64,000 nucleotides of DNA from Saksenaea vasiformis B4078 (lineage: Eukaryota > Mucoromycota > Mucoromycetes > Mucorales > Saksenaeaceae), in contig JNDT01001818.1 in NCBI GenBank assembly GCA_000697055.1, positions 310,001-374,000 on the forward strand, in the 5' to 3' direction. Below the pieces are notes generated by a model. That model did no database searches. It saw only the letters and a program-made list of their open reading frames with translations, and had not been told where the DNA came from. This document shows, piece by piece, positions 25,076-35,033 of this stretch (position 1 is the stretch's first letter; every line of letters begins with the position of its first letter). The position numbers and the translations under genes were made by a program.

Positions 25076-26362
25076 CTAACTAGGAATACTTAAATTTGTG
25101 GTATCTTTTTGGTCATTTGTCAACCAGGGGTGTATCTGTGTCATACATACTCGTTAGCCCTTTCCTCATTCTCCACTACTTGAAAAAATTACCTTGACCT
25201 CTTCCATTGTAATCCGCCGACAGGGATGTTTAATTAGTAGACGGTCGATAAGGTCGCACAGTTGTGTATCTGTATCCAGGTGATGAAATACACTAAAAAT
25301 TTTATGATTAGTGGATAAACAAACAAGCAAGTACAGATTACACACGTTTTTTGGTGGATTTCTTCGTACAATTGCAATAAATCTGTGCTGCTGAATGGCG
25401 ATCGACCATAACAGAAATAATACAATGTCATGCCCATCGACCAGAGATCCGGTGCAGTCTTTGGAAAGGGCGAGCGTCGAGATCCTTGTTGTTCGTTATA
25501 GTCATTTTGCTATCACAGTTTATTTGTTACCTATACGTAATAGTTCAGGTGCCACGAACGCAGGCGCACCCAGAATCTCTTCCTCGTGCATCAACATTGC
25601 ACTGCCGAAACCACCCAACTTCAGTATATTATCATTTGTTAGAAATAGGTTTTGAGGGTTGATATCTGGATCCAAACGTTAGGTATAGAGCAACTCATGT
25701 AATCGTCGTACCTCGATGAAGAACTCCTTGTCCGTGAACTGTAACATTGCGTCAGCCAATTTTGCTTAAGGATGAGCACTGTGCTTACGGTAATCGACGG
25801 CAGACACAAGCTGACGGAACAAGAAACGACAGTGGCGAGGAGGAAAAGGGTTTGGGTCTTGAGAGCCGATATTCATGACGATGCCTTTACCGAGATTCTC
25901 CATAACTAGGTAACATCTAAGTTTGAAGCTTATTTTTTAATTTTCTCTCTTACCGATATAAATAGAGTCCCGACGTAAATCGTAGGCCGCATCGATAAAG
26001 CGCACAACATGGGGATGGTTCAACTGTCTCATAATTTCTATCTCTTTGCGTACGTTTTCGTTGCGTTTATGCCGTTGTGAATGAAGGCTGATGTTCGTTT
26101 CATGCTGGAAACAGGATCCACCTAGAAAGAGTGCGTAACGATGACCTTGCCATCGATGCTGATTAATCTTTTTTATAGTCTTTAAAAAAATAAGTGGATG
26201 ACATGCAGCGAGATAGGTACATACGTAGTATTTTTGAGTTTTTTTATCGATAGCTAGATACACAACGTTATAAGCTTCATCTATAATAGGGTGGAGAAGG
26301 TGATAGTTGTTGATCGAGGATATCCGCAGTGGATAATGAAACTTGACAGTTAAAATCGCCAT
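25076..26362 (-). CDS. Small protein kinase with degenerate ATP-site motifs (possible pseudokinase)
   Basis: Proposed exons in transcript order: 26362-26225, 26179-25954, 25905-25789, 25738-25712, 25665-25531, 25484-25346, 25292-25193, 25135-25076; phases close, 313 aa. It has the order of a Ser/Thr kinase domain and little else. The glycine loop reads IIDEAYNVVYLA, without the usual GxG. The lysine is present (YYTIKKIN). IYIVMENLGKG is the hinge. LHGQGVLHRDINPQN carries the catalytic Asp and Asn. The metal-binding DFG is GFG (LKLGGFGSAM). APAFVAPELL is the APE region and DLWSMGMTLYYFCYG subdomain IX. RITMEEVKIHPWL closes subdomain XI. The fourth exon is only 27 bp. The overall pattern is closest to fungal kinases of the Elm1/Tos3/CaMKK-like group. 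It is an intact gene, so the missing Asp and glycines look like real loss of motifs rather than decay. Start codon is uncertain. Confidence 0.75.
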
Positions 26363-27611
26363 GTGATGGTTAAAGATGAAAGGAAGATGAAAGCAAAAAT
26401 GTAGATTTTCCCTTTACTATATACTTTATTTGCGACACAAAGGTGTACAGCCTCAGCTTTTACTTTTTCATACAAGTGCCTAGCGTAGATTCTATTTTGA
26501 GAATCTGTGGTGCAGCATAAAGTCCTTCGCCTTTTTGCATGGATCAGTACAAATAAAGACTTTGTTCACTTGATTCTTTTGCAGCACGGAAATCAGGGTT
26601 GGTTTAGGACCAATGAAGTGGGACATCTGATTGGATCGTTTCCATGAGTGGGTGCCACCGTTTCCAATCTGAGCCAGCTCAACGAATTGGGGTCAGAACT
26701 ATATAAACGGTTAGATCGTCTAGAAACGAGCCACTATCGGTAGACTTGGACATGCCAAGATCAATGAGCCATCGAAACAATCTTTATCGAATTGCACGGA
26801 TTTGTTCAGCAAAAAGGCCTTTAGAAAGAGACAAACAATGATGAATATTATACTTCGTGTCTGCCGAGAAAAACACTGCTAAATTGCATACATTTACGAT
26901 CAATGATTACACCGAATTCGTCCATGAACGCCACATATGGCTGTGCTGCTACAGAGGAAGGACGACAGAGTTTCGCTGCATACATTTCTACTGCCTGTGG
27001 CTAATCAAAGAGATGGAGCGAGAGCTTCCTTCGCCTTCTGAGAGTCATAATACTGGAAGAAAAGGTCAGCCTAAACTCGGTTATACAGACAGGAACAAGC
27101 TAGGACAAAATCTTCGCTGTGTCTGTCCTTTTTCTCAGCTAGGCAATAACGATCCATGATTCTAAGCAACCAAAATTGGTTTTAAGTCGTATTTGAGTTG
27201 AGAAGCTTGCAAAAAATTACACCTTGATATTATAAGATTTTATCAGATTATAGACTCGATAGAGGCTGTAAGGCCTTAGCAGTAAATGCCCCGGTCGCAA
27301 GGGAATTACACGCTGGCCGCTCTGCTTTTCTTCCTTTTTTGGGCTCCGGAAATCGGGTTTTGCTATGCGAACCCCAGCGCGGTATGCTAGTGGGGTGCGC
27401 GTAGCCAAATCGGTCAAGCCACCGGACGACCTTGCCGAGATACCAACGTCACGCCGGACATTGTCGGACCGTTGTTCACAATAGAAAGCTTCCACTTTGG
27501 CCCTTCATGTGATTTCCTTCTCTTTTTTTTTACATCCATCCAGTCAAAGTATGTAGTTGTGAGCAAAAAGGACAAAAGAACGATCGAACTCAATCCATCG
27601 ATGAATTAGTA
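26363..27611. other. Spacer upstream of RPS12, with a GC-richer block
   Basis: Frames near 26857-27159 do not match a family. The stretch 27280-27480 is clearly GC-richer than the flanks, with words such as ccggtcgcaaggg and ccaccggacgacc, and lies upstream of RPS12. I found no convincing tRNA or 5S rRNA in it. It may be part of the ribosomal-protein promoter. Confidence 0.35.
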
Positions 27612-28156
27612 ATGTCTGCCGAGGAAGTTGTTATGGAGACCCAAGAAGTCGAAGTTGCCGCTGAGGCCGTCAAGGGACAGATGTCTGTTGAGGAAGCTCT
27701 CCAGGAAGTCTTGCGCCGCGCTTTGGTCCACGATGGTCTTGCCCGTGGTTTGAAGGAGGCCGTCAAGGCTTTGGACAGGTACGATCGATAGTGCATGGAG
27801 AATGGTATGGGATGACTTACATGGCATTTAGACGCCAGGCCCATTTGGCTGTTCTTTGCGAATCTTGCACTGAGGGCGAGTACTTGAAGTTGGTCGAGGC
27901 TCTTTGCGCTGAGCACAACATCAACCTCATCAAGGTCTCTGATGCCAAGAAGCTCGGTGAATGGGCTGGTCTTTGCAAGATCGATCGTGAGGGTAATGCC
28001 CGCAAGGTCGTCGCCTGCGCCTGTGTTGCTGTTACCGATTTCGGTGAGGAATCCGAGGCTATGAACGTCCTTTTGGATTGTAAGTGTTTTGCTGGAAGAG
28101 AAGCCTATGAGGACGCGTGAATTAATATCTGTTGCATAGACTTCAAGACCCGTTAA
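27612..28156 (+). CDS. RPS12: Ribosomal protein eS12 (40S subunit)
   Basis: Proposed join 27612-27778, 27832-28079, 28140-28156, 143 aa. eS12 sits at the beak of the small ribosomal subunit and has an L7Ae-like fold. After an acidic, Val/Glu-rich N-terminus, the translation reads [80 protein letters not shown] and the C-terminal VLLDYFKTR. These are unmistakable for eS12. The last exon is only 17 bp and encodes the final FKTR and the stop. Codon use is strongly biased (AAG, GTC, GCC, CGT), as expected for a highly expressed gene. The two introns are too short to host snoRNAs. Confidence 0.96.
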
Positions 28157-28920
28157 GAAGGAAAATCATTTACTTGACGCCACCAAAAAAAAAAAAAATA
28201 AAGCCTGAATTTCAGCTTTCCAACTTTTAGACTTGCAGCGTATAGAAAAGGATAGGGTTTTCAATTGGGAGATGACTTTATACAACATGGATAATGACTG
28301 TCTGGCGAGAGAGAAGGACGTGTACGGAAACAAACGTCACTTTGAACTAAGTTGCAACATCATGTTCGATATTCGTAGAAGTATTTCTTTTTTTGGGGCC
28401 ACGCAATAACTATTAGTTCTTATCAGGAGGTGTTGGAACAGTTGTTGCGAATGAAAGATGCGACAAGGTCTCGTCGCGAGTAAGACACGTTTTAGAAAGG
28501 CTATTGGTTTCGTCTGATAAGCAAAATATTCCACATTAAAGAAACGTAGAGTTGATTAGAACACGGACATGGTTTCAATGTATGAAACTTCTCTTTGGCA
28601 ACACAAAAAATACATACAGTTCCCCCGCCAATATGAAGAACTTGGTTCCTTGCAAAATACTTGAATATCACGGAGCTTTATTATATTGAGGACGTGCGAC
28701 AAAGTCATCTGAATATGAAGTAGGCTGTGAGTCGTAGGATGCTCATACAGGACCATCAAGAGCAGCTCTTACGTACAATAATCAGTCATTGTATAGTGGC
28801 TTTCTACAGTCTTACGAAAATTGCGTAGTTATATTATCCGTATTTAGCGATTTTATCAATGAAACCATATATAAAAAAAAATACACCGATCACAACTCTA
28901 TTTACTGTTTTTTGCAGAAC
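28157..28920. other. Spacer between RPS12 and the Fanzor-like element
   Basis: An A-rich run near 28185-28198 follows RPS12. The remaining sequence has short frames only. Confidence 0.35.
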
Positions 28921-29014
28921 GTTTTGCGTTGCCTAAAATGATTTTTTGCATCGCCTGAGAATCGATATACACGGTTTTCGATTGACGCAAGAAATCATTT
29001 TAAGCGTAGCAAAC
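28921..29014 (-). ncRNA. Stem-loop just 3' of the Fanzor-like gene (candidate guide-RNA region)
   Basis: The arms 28921-28949 and 28987-29014 are imperfect inverted repeats, with CTAAAATGATTTTTTGC opposite GCAAGAAATCATTTTAAG. The internal segment contains a further ATCG/CGAT pairing. The structure lies about 80 bp after the stop of the minus-strand gene. In TnpB and Fanzor systems, the structured guide RNA derives from the 3' end of the protein locus. The hairpin is seen directly; its role as a guide RNA is inference. Confidence 0.4.
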
Positions 29015-29094
29015 ATTCATTATTTAGCAACTTGTTTGATGATCCGAAGAAGAAATCAATTTTATATATGTAGTGACAAGCTTACCGTAAAAAT

Positions 29095-31850
29095 CTAAAC
29101 CCTCCCGGTGGAGGGAACCGCATTCGTAGCGGCGATATTGTCCCTTGAAGGCCTGGCAAATTCGGCTGGTCTGCCTTGGCCCCTCCAGATCGATTCAGCA
29201 ATCCGAAATAGGTTCTTGCTTGCCATCACATCCCGATTCCACAACATCTTACAGGTTTTGCATTCCAAGATGCTGTGGTGGGAGATGTGATCGTTGGTTA
29301 CAACTTTCTGAAGCGATCTGTTTTGGCAATTATGGCAGATCTAAACGTACATTTGAGCATATCGTTGTCACCAGTATCATAATACTGACCTGTGAGGAGA
29401 GGTACTCATCAATTGTTACAACTAGTAACTCTCCGCGTCTTTCCCTTCTCTTCAAACTTCTCCATAGGATTTTGACCACACCTTTGCGATGTCCCTTGTA
29501 GTTACATCTGTTATTGAACATCCCGTCGCCGAATACAATCAAAGGTGTCTTCTTCCCCTCCTTCGTGAAATTTGCGGGACTCCATTGATGAAAGCATCCC
29601 TTTCTCCTGAGCGTGCTTCGTTCGGAAGAAGTGTTTGGTCGAGGAACACTGTTAGCAATTCATTAGTTACTGTTGGTAGTAAATTGGTATAATTAAAAGT
29701 ACTTGCCAATGAGCTAATGATTTATCATTAGCCGTGCTTTTCTTACTCCGTGCGTCTTTACGACGTTTGCGACCTTTTTTGCGTGTTCTCCTATTTGATC
29801 TTGTGCGCTTTCGTTTTCTACGATTGTACTTTTTGCCGCCAGATACTAGAATGTTAACCATCTCTTCTCTTGCTCTTTGCACCCCTTGATAGCCGTGGAA
29901 CCTTGCCATTGCTCTTCCCGGACCGTAGAAATCGAATAAGGTATTCATATGAAGAAAAATGCACTCCAGATAGCGGTTATATGAATCGACGTTAGACGTC
30001 TTTCCGGATTCCAGAGAGCTCTCAATCTCTTCGACTCCTTGTTCGTTCTTTTCTACTTGCATCTGTCTATTTCTGTTCGGTGAACCCGTATACGAATAAT
30101 ACTCGTTCGTAGAACATCGTCTTATTTCATGACGCTCGTTGTTTTGGCCGTACGCAGCAGTAAAAGCCTGATTAATACCAGGATCTATGGCACATGGTGT
30201 GAAATGGTCATATACATTCTCCATAGTCAGATCGTCAACTGAAAGGCCCGTGTCGATGATTGCAGCTTCCGGTTTCCGAGCTCGAGCAAACTGTATATCA
30301 ACGCTATATCCATCACTCAGAATAACAGCCTTAAATGCTGTACCGCTCTCGTTCGCCGAGTTTTTCAGTTGTTCAAGGCTACAGGAAAAATGGCATCACA
30401 GTTATCTAATGAGCTCTTCCTTACGTCTTATAGCCGAGCTTGGAAAAGTTAAACACTTGATGGAATTGAGCAAGCTGAGCATCGTAATCACTTCCACGTG
30501 GAACGCCTGTCAAGACGGTAAGAACGTTGCAATTGATTGACACAAATCGCCAATGCGTAGATGGTGATGGTGATAAAGAGAACAAACGAGGCAAATCTTT
30601 TGCACTCTTTTCCTGCCTTCTCATGTTCGTCTTCGTGCGTTCTAAGGATATAAGCCAGTACTGGCACGTACTCTCCAGGACGTGCAGAGAGTCGTTCTGC
30701 AGTAGTTGGTTCCACCGGCATCAATCCTGTAAATTCGCAACATATGGTCTCCACGGCTGATTCAACTTCAGAGTCAATTGGCTTATCAGGAAATGGCCAG
30801 TACGGATCACCCTTAACTAAACGTTCGTATACATAGTCTCCGGCGATTGCTTTAGCTTGACTCTTGTACAAATTCTACATTAGCAAAATAAGTAAGTGGT
30901 ACCTCGCGACTTTGACTCTTACTGGTAGAAGGCTGATCAGTCTTCGCGATATATAAAATTTCATTCGGCTTTCGAAGTTCTCCACTATGTTGTTGGAATA
31001 TGTGGATGCTAATGTGACACACGCTGCCGATAGACTACCACTGTACCCCGTAAAATTGCCTACGTGATACACAGCATTTGGATGACGAGCTAAGAGATTC
31101 TCCCAATGCCCGTACATCTCGCGTGGGAAGTTACTGTTGTTATTGGTGATGTTGATTCCCATTACCAGCTGACTAACGGAATACCAGAAGTTCTGCGTAT
31201 ATACGTATGAAGGTATTGCGCGATCGGAATTAGCGATTATATACGAATTTACGAGTAATTGGGCACGAAAGATTACTTCGCGCAAAAATTTTGACAACCG
31301 TATGATTTTCGTGCGTAGTGCTTCTTCGTGCTCTGAGCGTACGACAGATGAAAAGGGTAGCTTGCGTGTAAACGTTTCATAATTTTTTTGAGCAAGCCGC
31401 TCTGCAATGATGTCCCTTTTCGATGCTTTATGCATGGGGCATCGTTTCGACGACGATCGGGAATGGTCGGTACCACCACAGATCGGACATGGTTTTCCTG
31501 AAGCGCTTATATTTGCCGTTTCTTCAGCTTTCTGATATCTTCCGCGTTTCTTTGCCTTTGACGTCTCAGCTTGTTCGGTCAATGTAAGCTTTCGCTTGAA
31601 AGCAGCTTATAAAGAGAAAGGGGTTGATGAGAAATTTCAAGTAACTGTACCTTGTATGCTTACCTGTGCCTTGCCGTGTCTAGTGTTTAAGGGACAGATC
31701 TTAAACCGCTTATTAGCATGACCAGCAGCACCACAATCCTTGCATATGACTGAACAGGTGTATTTCAATAACCCCAAGCCATTTACGCGTTACTCTCACC
31801 TTCCAGTGAACGTGCCAGCTCGTACTCTTTGTCGATAGATTTCTTAATCT
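29095..31850 (-). CDS. Fanzor-like (TnpB-related) RuvC nuclease, copy 1, with one apparent frameshift
   Basis: Proposed exons in transcript order: about 31848-31800, 31749-31664, 31594-30923, 30874-30425, 30378-29703, 29599-29390, 29340-29095. N-terminal start not resolved. Two zinc-knuckle-like motifs come first: ICKDCGAAGHANKRFKIC and CPICGGTDH...CPMH. The C-terminal half carries AIDPGINQAFTAAYG (RuvC-I Asp), EEMVNILVSGGKKYN, a basic Arg/Lys stretch (about residues after GGKKYN), LIVFGDGMFN, VVTIDEYLSSQ, the ribbon CHNC...CKTC and LWNRDVMASKN (RuvC-III Asp). This order is that of IS200/IS605 TnpB and its eukaryotic Fanzor relatives. It is an RNA-guided DNA nuclease family carried by transposons. 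Exon 4 needs a one-base frame change near 30600 to join YVPVLAYILRT to LPRLFSLSPSPS; all other junctions keep phase. The copy at 55-58 kb is homologous. Confidence 0.78.
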
Positions 31851-31986
31851 TTAAAAACAATACGAGATCATGCCAGGTCCATTCTAACAAATTTGCAAGT
31901 AGGTTGATTATCGTTATACAGCACCAGTGAAAAAGAGATTGAAGCATAGTGAAAGAAGACAAAAGGACGTATCGAAATGTTGTCAC

Positions 31987-33350
31987 AAATAAGCTTGATG
32001 AACTTCAAGTACGCCAACTCGAGCCATCACACTGCAATTTCTATTAACATGACGTATGGTCAAAGTATCGGCGTATTGGTATTTCGATCCCAAACGAGAC
32101 GTCAGGAAAAATAAATAAAAAAAGAAAGAATGAAGAAGAATCATTCAACAGCTACGGTTGCATCACTGACAACGGACCATCGGATAGCGAATAGGCGCTA
32201 TGCAGCGGAGAAGTCTGTCCGCTTGTGATCTGATGTTCTTTGCACTTCCAAGAATGATGGGCGTTTGTGAGCTGCACAACGAGCGGATCCAGTAGTCTTC
32301 AGAAATGGACTCTTATTATTGCAAAATAATACTACATCATAGTATGCCGTACTCTGTGTTTCAAGAATGTGTGCGTTACAAGCGTCATTAATATACTAAG
32401 AATGAATTATAATAATGACGATTAAGATATGTTTATCGTTCACAGCGTTCATTATGGTCATGTTTCTGGACATAGATTAAGCTATCTATGGGTATCTCTA
32501 TATCAATACGTTTTATCAGAGAGGTTAGACGCACAGCTACCATATGTGAACGATACTACTGAAGATCATGTATTATGAAGTCGAAAACAGATCTCTGATT
32601 CCTGAATTGATGCTGTACAAACAAGTGAAAATATGCTTGCTCATTTAACTAGCATCAATTTCTGATGGGTGCTGAATAGAGAGAAAATGAACAATGCATG
32701 GCTAGCTATATAATAAAGAGTCATCGGCTTTATTGTTTGTTGTAGTATATCAAACCGAAGCAATATGAGTTGGACCATTCATAGTGCTCTACATCTGCAT
32801 GAAGGCCAATACGGTGGCCGCAGCCAGGGTCGAGGTCCACGCAAGAATCGCCACCAGGATCAATATCTCAGCAAGCGTCGCCGCGAGTGGGCTGAAGAGA
32901 GGGTTCAAATTAAAGTGTCAATACGGTTTTAATCTGACGTGGTTTCGGAAGATGAGGAATAGAAAGCGGAGGAAACCTTGTTGACAGCAAGGAGAAGATC
33001 GATACTTCACGCGGCGCGATCAACCTAGATACCAGCTGATAGAGAGATTAAATTCAGTTTAAGAAGGAAGGTTGATAATACTATTACGTATATGCCTTCG
33101 TTCCGAAAAAAATGAGCATGCAGGATGAACTTCCTCAATTCAGGATCGAATAATAAATTCGGATGATCCTTCCTATCTCGCAATGGTATAAGATGGCTCT
33201 GTTATGAAATCATGCAAAGTGATGTGTGATTTTAACAATCCGTTTTCTTATTTCAGAAGGAGTCTTTATCTGAAGATAGCAATAGGGATTGTCCAAGGAT
33301 CTCACGATAATTTCTGACTCTGTGTTAAACTATATTACGCCTCTCGCTCT
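31987..33350. other. Spacer upstream of Fanzor-like copy 1
   Basis: The first exon and promoter of the Fanzor-like gene probably lie at its left edge. A 55-codon plus-strand frame at 32765-32932 encodes a basic Gly/Arg/Gln-rich peptide (GGRSQGRGPRKNRHQDQ) that I cannot place. Nothing else is recognised. Confidence 0.35.
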
Positions 33351-33991
33351 TCATTTTTGCAGCGTAATAAAAGTCATAGCATGCCGACCCCAGGCTTGAA
33401 AATCGGATCTAGTTACCTTATTTGCCAATTCACAAGTTCGATCTGTAAGTCTGTCATCAGCTTCTAGAGTATTTCTCCTGATACCTGCTTTTACCTTTGG
33501 CCAAGACTCTTCAATAGGATTTAGAAAAAGGGAATATGGTACTAAATAAGGATATTTATAACGTCTGCCCTCAATCACCTCGCGCATAGCTGCTGGCCTG
33601 TGTATTGGATCATTCTCCCTTACGATGTAATGGGATTTCATACCGTGTTCATCCAGCACGTCCATTACATTAGATACAAAAGGCAGGAAGTGTTCAGTCG
33701 TGTACCGACCCGATCATGAACTGTTTTTGGTTCTTTTTTGTTAAGCTTTCTCTTTTTGGACACAGACGTAGCCTGAAGCTTTCTCAAAGATATATCTATT
33801 ACCTCTGCCTCGGATATGGCACCATATACTGCAGTGATTGTGACTTCCCTATCAGTGGTTAACTCCGTTTCCAGCTGGATACAGTGCCTTTCACTGATAT
33901 GGCTTTCCAAAGTGTGGTATTTGAATAAGTTTAGCAAAAGGGAAACGGATAAAAATCCTTTGAGACTGTTGGATATCTTTATTTCATTCAA
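33351..33991 (-). pseudogene. Tc1/mariner-like transposase relic
   Basis: Two overlapping minus-strand frames match consecutive parts of a Mucoromycota Tc1-like DDE transposase. The first (33991-33665) contains TAVYGAISEAEVIDISLRK and SKKRKLNKKEPKTV followed by RVGTR. The second (33665-33351) contains MDVLDEHGMKSHYIV, then YSLFLNPIEESWPKVKAGI, RRNTLEADDRLTDR and QAWGRHAM. A frame change joins them. The second catalytic Asp in MDNAPIH has become REND-PIH, so the copy is not active. It is a different fragment from the relic at 5.0-5.5 kb. Confidence 0.82.
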
Positions 33992-35033
33992 TTTGTCTGC
34001 CTATTTATATTTGTTCAGTCTTTTCGGAATTCAGATTTAAGTGAACGTTCTTCTCGGTGATAGGTGTTCATGATGGTAATTACTGCGGTGGCAGTGCCAC
34101 CTTGTTAATGACCTCGGCGATGTCTCTATGATTTAGAGATGAGGCATAATCGGTGTTCCAATATAGAGAAGCTCACTGTAAATGGAAATACGTTAATCCC
34201 GATCTTCCTGTTATGGAACACATTTCAATAGGATGAATACTACGACCGTCTACATATACCACACAAAGAACCGCCAAAATTTCTATAAGTATGCAAGCTG
34301 AATCCAGGCACATCAAGTAAAGATGCAATTCTTCGTGAGATCTCATCTGTATTTTCTCCCGCTGGTTAGCTTTCCTTTCACAATGCTATGACTGGATCAG
34401 AACCCCTTGCCGCGGGGAGCGTTTCCACATTTTTCGATATGATACACCATTTACGGACTAGACAGATATGTAAACTAAGATCAATATGTTAAACCTTTAA
34501 GCATTTCAAAGAATTTATTTTTGCACTATGAAAAACCGGTCCCTGATTGACTACTTTTCGTTGAGTAAAAATGTATCCGTCAGGAACCGGTTTTCCATAG
34601 TGTTATGCCACCCGGGATAGCAGCTGGACCTTTCTCAACGTACGAAAAATTGAGATGAGTAGTATTCGTGGCGTATATATATACACCGTGTAAAGTCATC
34701 TTACGACTTCGATAGCTGCAGCATGGAGGATATCAGCTAAGGCAAATTTTCCATCATCTTGGTTGGAGGGTCATATTCACTATCGTACGCATGCATATAG
34801 ATAATGGGACATTTCTAAGTCTTCCTCCGTCATCTTGGCGTGATCAAACGAATGATACAGCCTGAAGGGTGCCACTCTACAACGGCTTATATAAAATGTA
34901 TTCCCCGACAACGCAAATTAATGCCATTGGCCAGTTCAAAAAGACTTTTCAAGCGGCGCAAAATTACATGCAAAATGTTGTATTTTAAAGTTTCTGCATA
35001 ACATCGCCATCATCATTCGCGGACCTTGAAGGA
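33992..35033. other. Spacer between the transposase relic and GTPBP1
   Basis: Non-coding apart from the 79 bp inverted repeat at 34524-34602, which is listed separately. Confidence 0.35.
34524..34602. repeat. 79 bp inverted repeat (transposon-end-like)
   Basis: CACTATGAAAAACCGGTCCC at the left end and its near inverse at the right end form two 23 bp arms with two mismatches, separated by 33 bp. The arms look like terminal inverted repeats of a Tc1/mariner-like element. They lie 530 bp from the transposase relic on its 5' side. The arrangement suggests a minimal MITE or two joined element ends. Confidence 0.7.

Noticed and set aside
26857..27159. Plus-strand frame upstream of RPS12
   Set aside because: Isolated, mixed composition and no recognisable domain; it starts at a non-ATG codon.
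27280..27480. GC-rich block tested as a tRNA or 5S rRNA
   Set aside because: No cloverleaf with a GTTCGANNC T-loop and no 5S internal control elements could be found on either strand.
30488..30600. Possible intron from GTACGT to an AG near 30600 that would repair the frame of Fanzor-like copy 1
   Set aside because: It would remove the EYVPVLAYI block, which is conserved in copy 2 (HEYAPFLHKI) and so was coding in the ancestor. A frameshift explains the data better.
32765..32932. 55-codon basic Gly/Arg-rich frame
   Set aside because: Too short and isolated to call a gene; kept as a note in the spacer entry.
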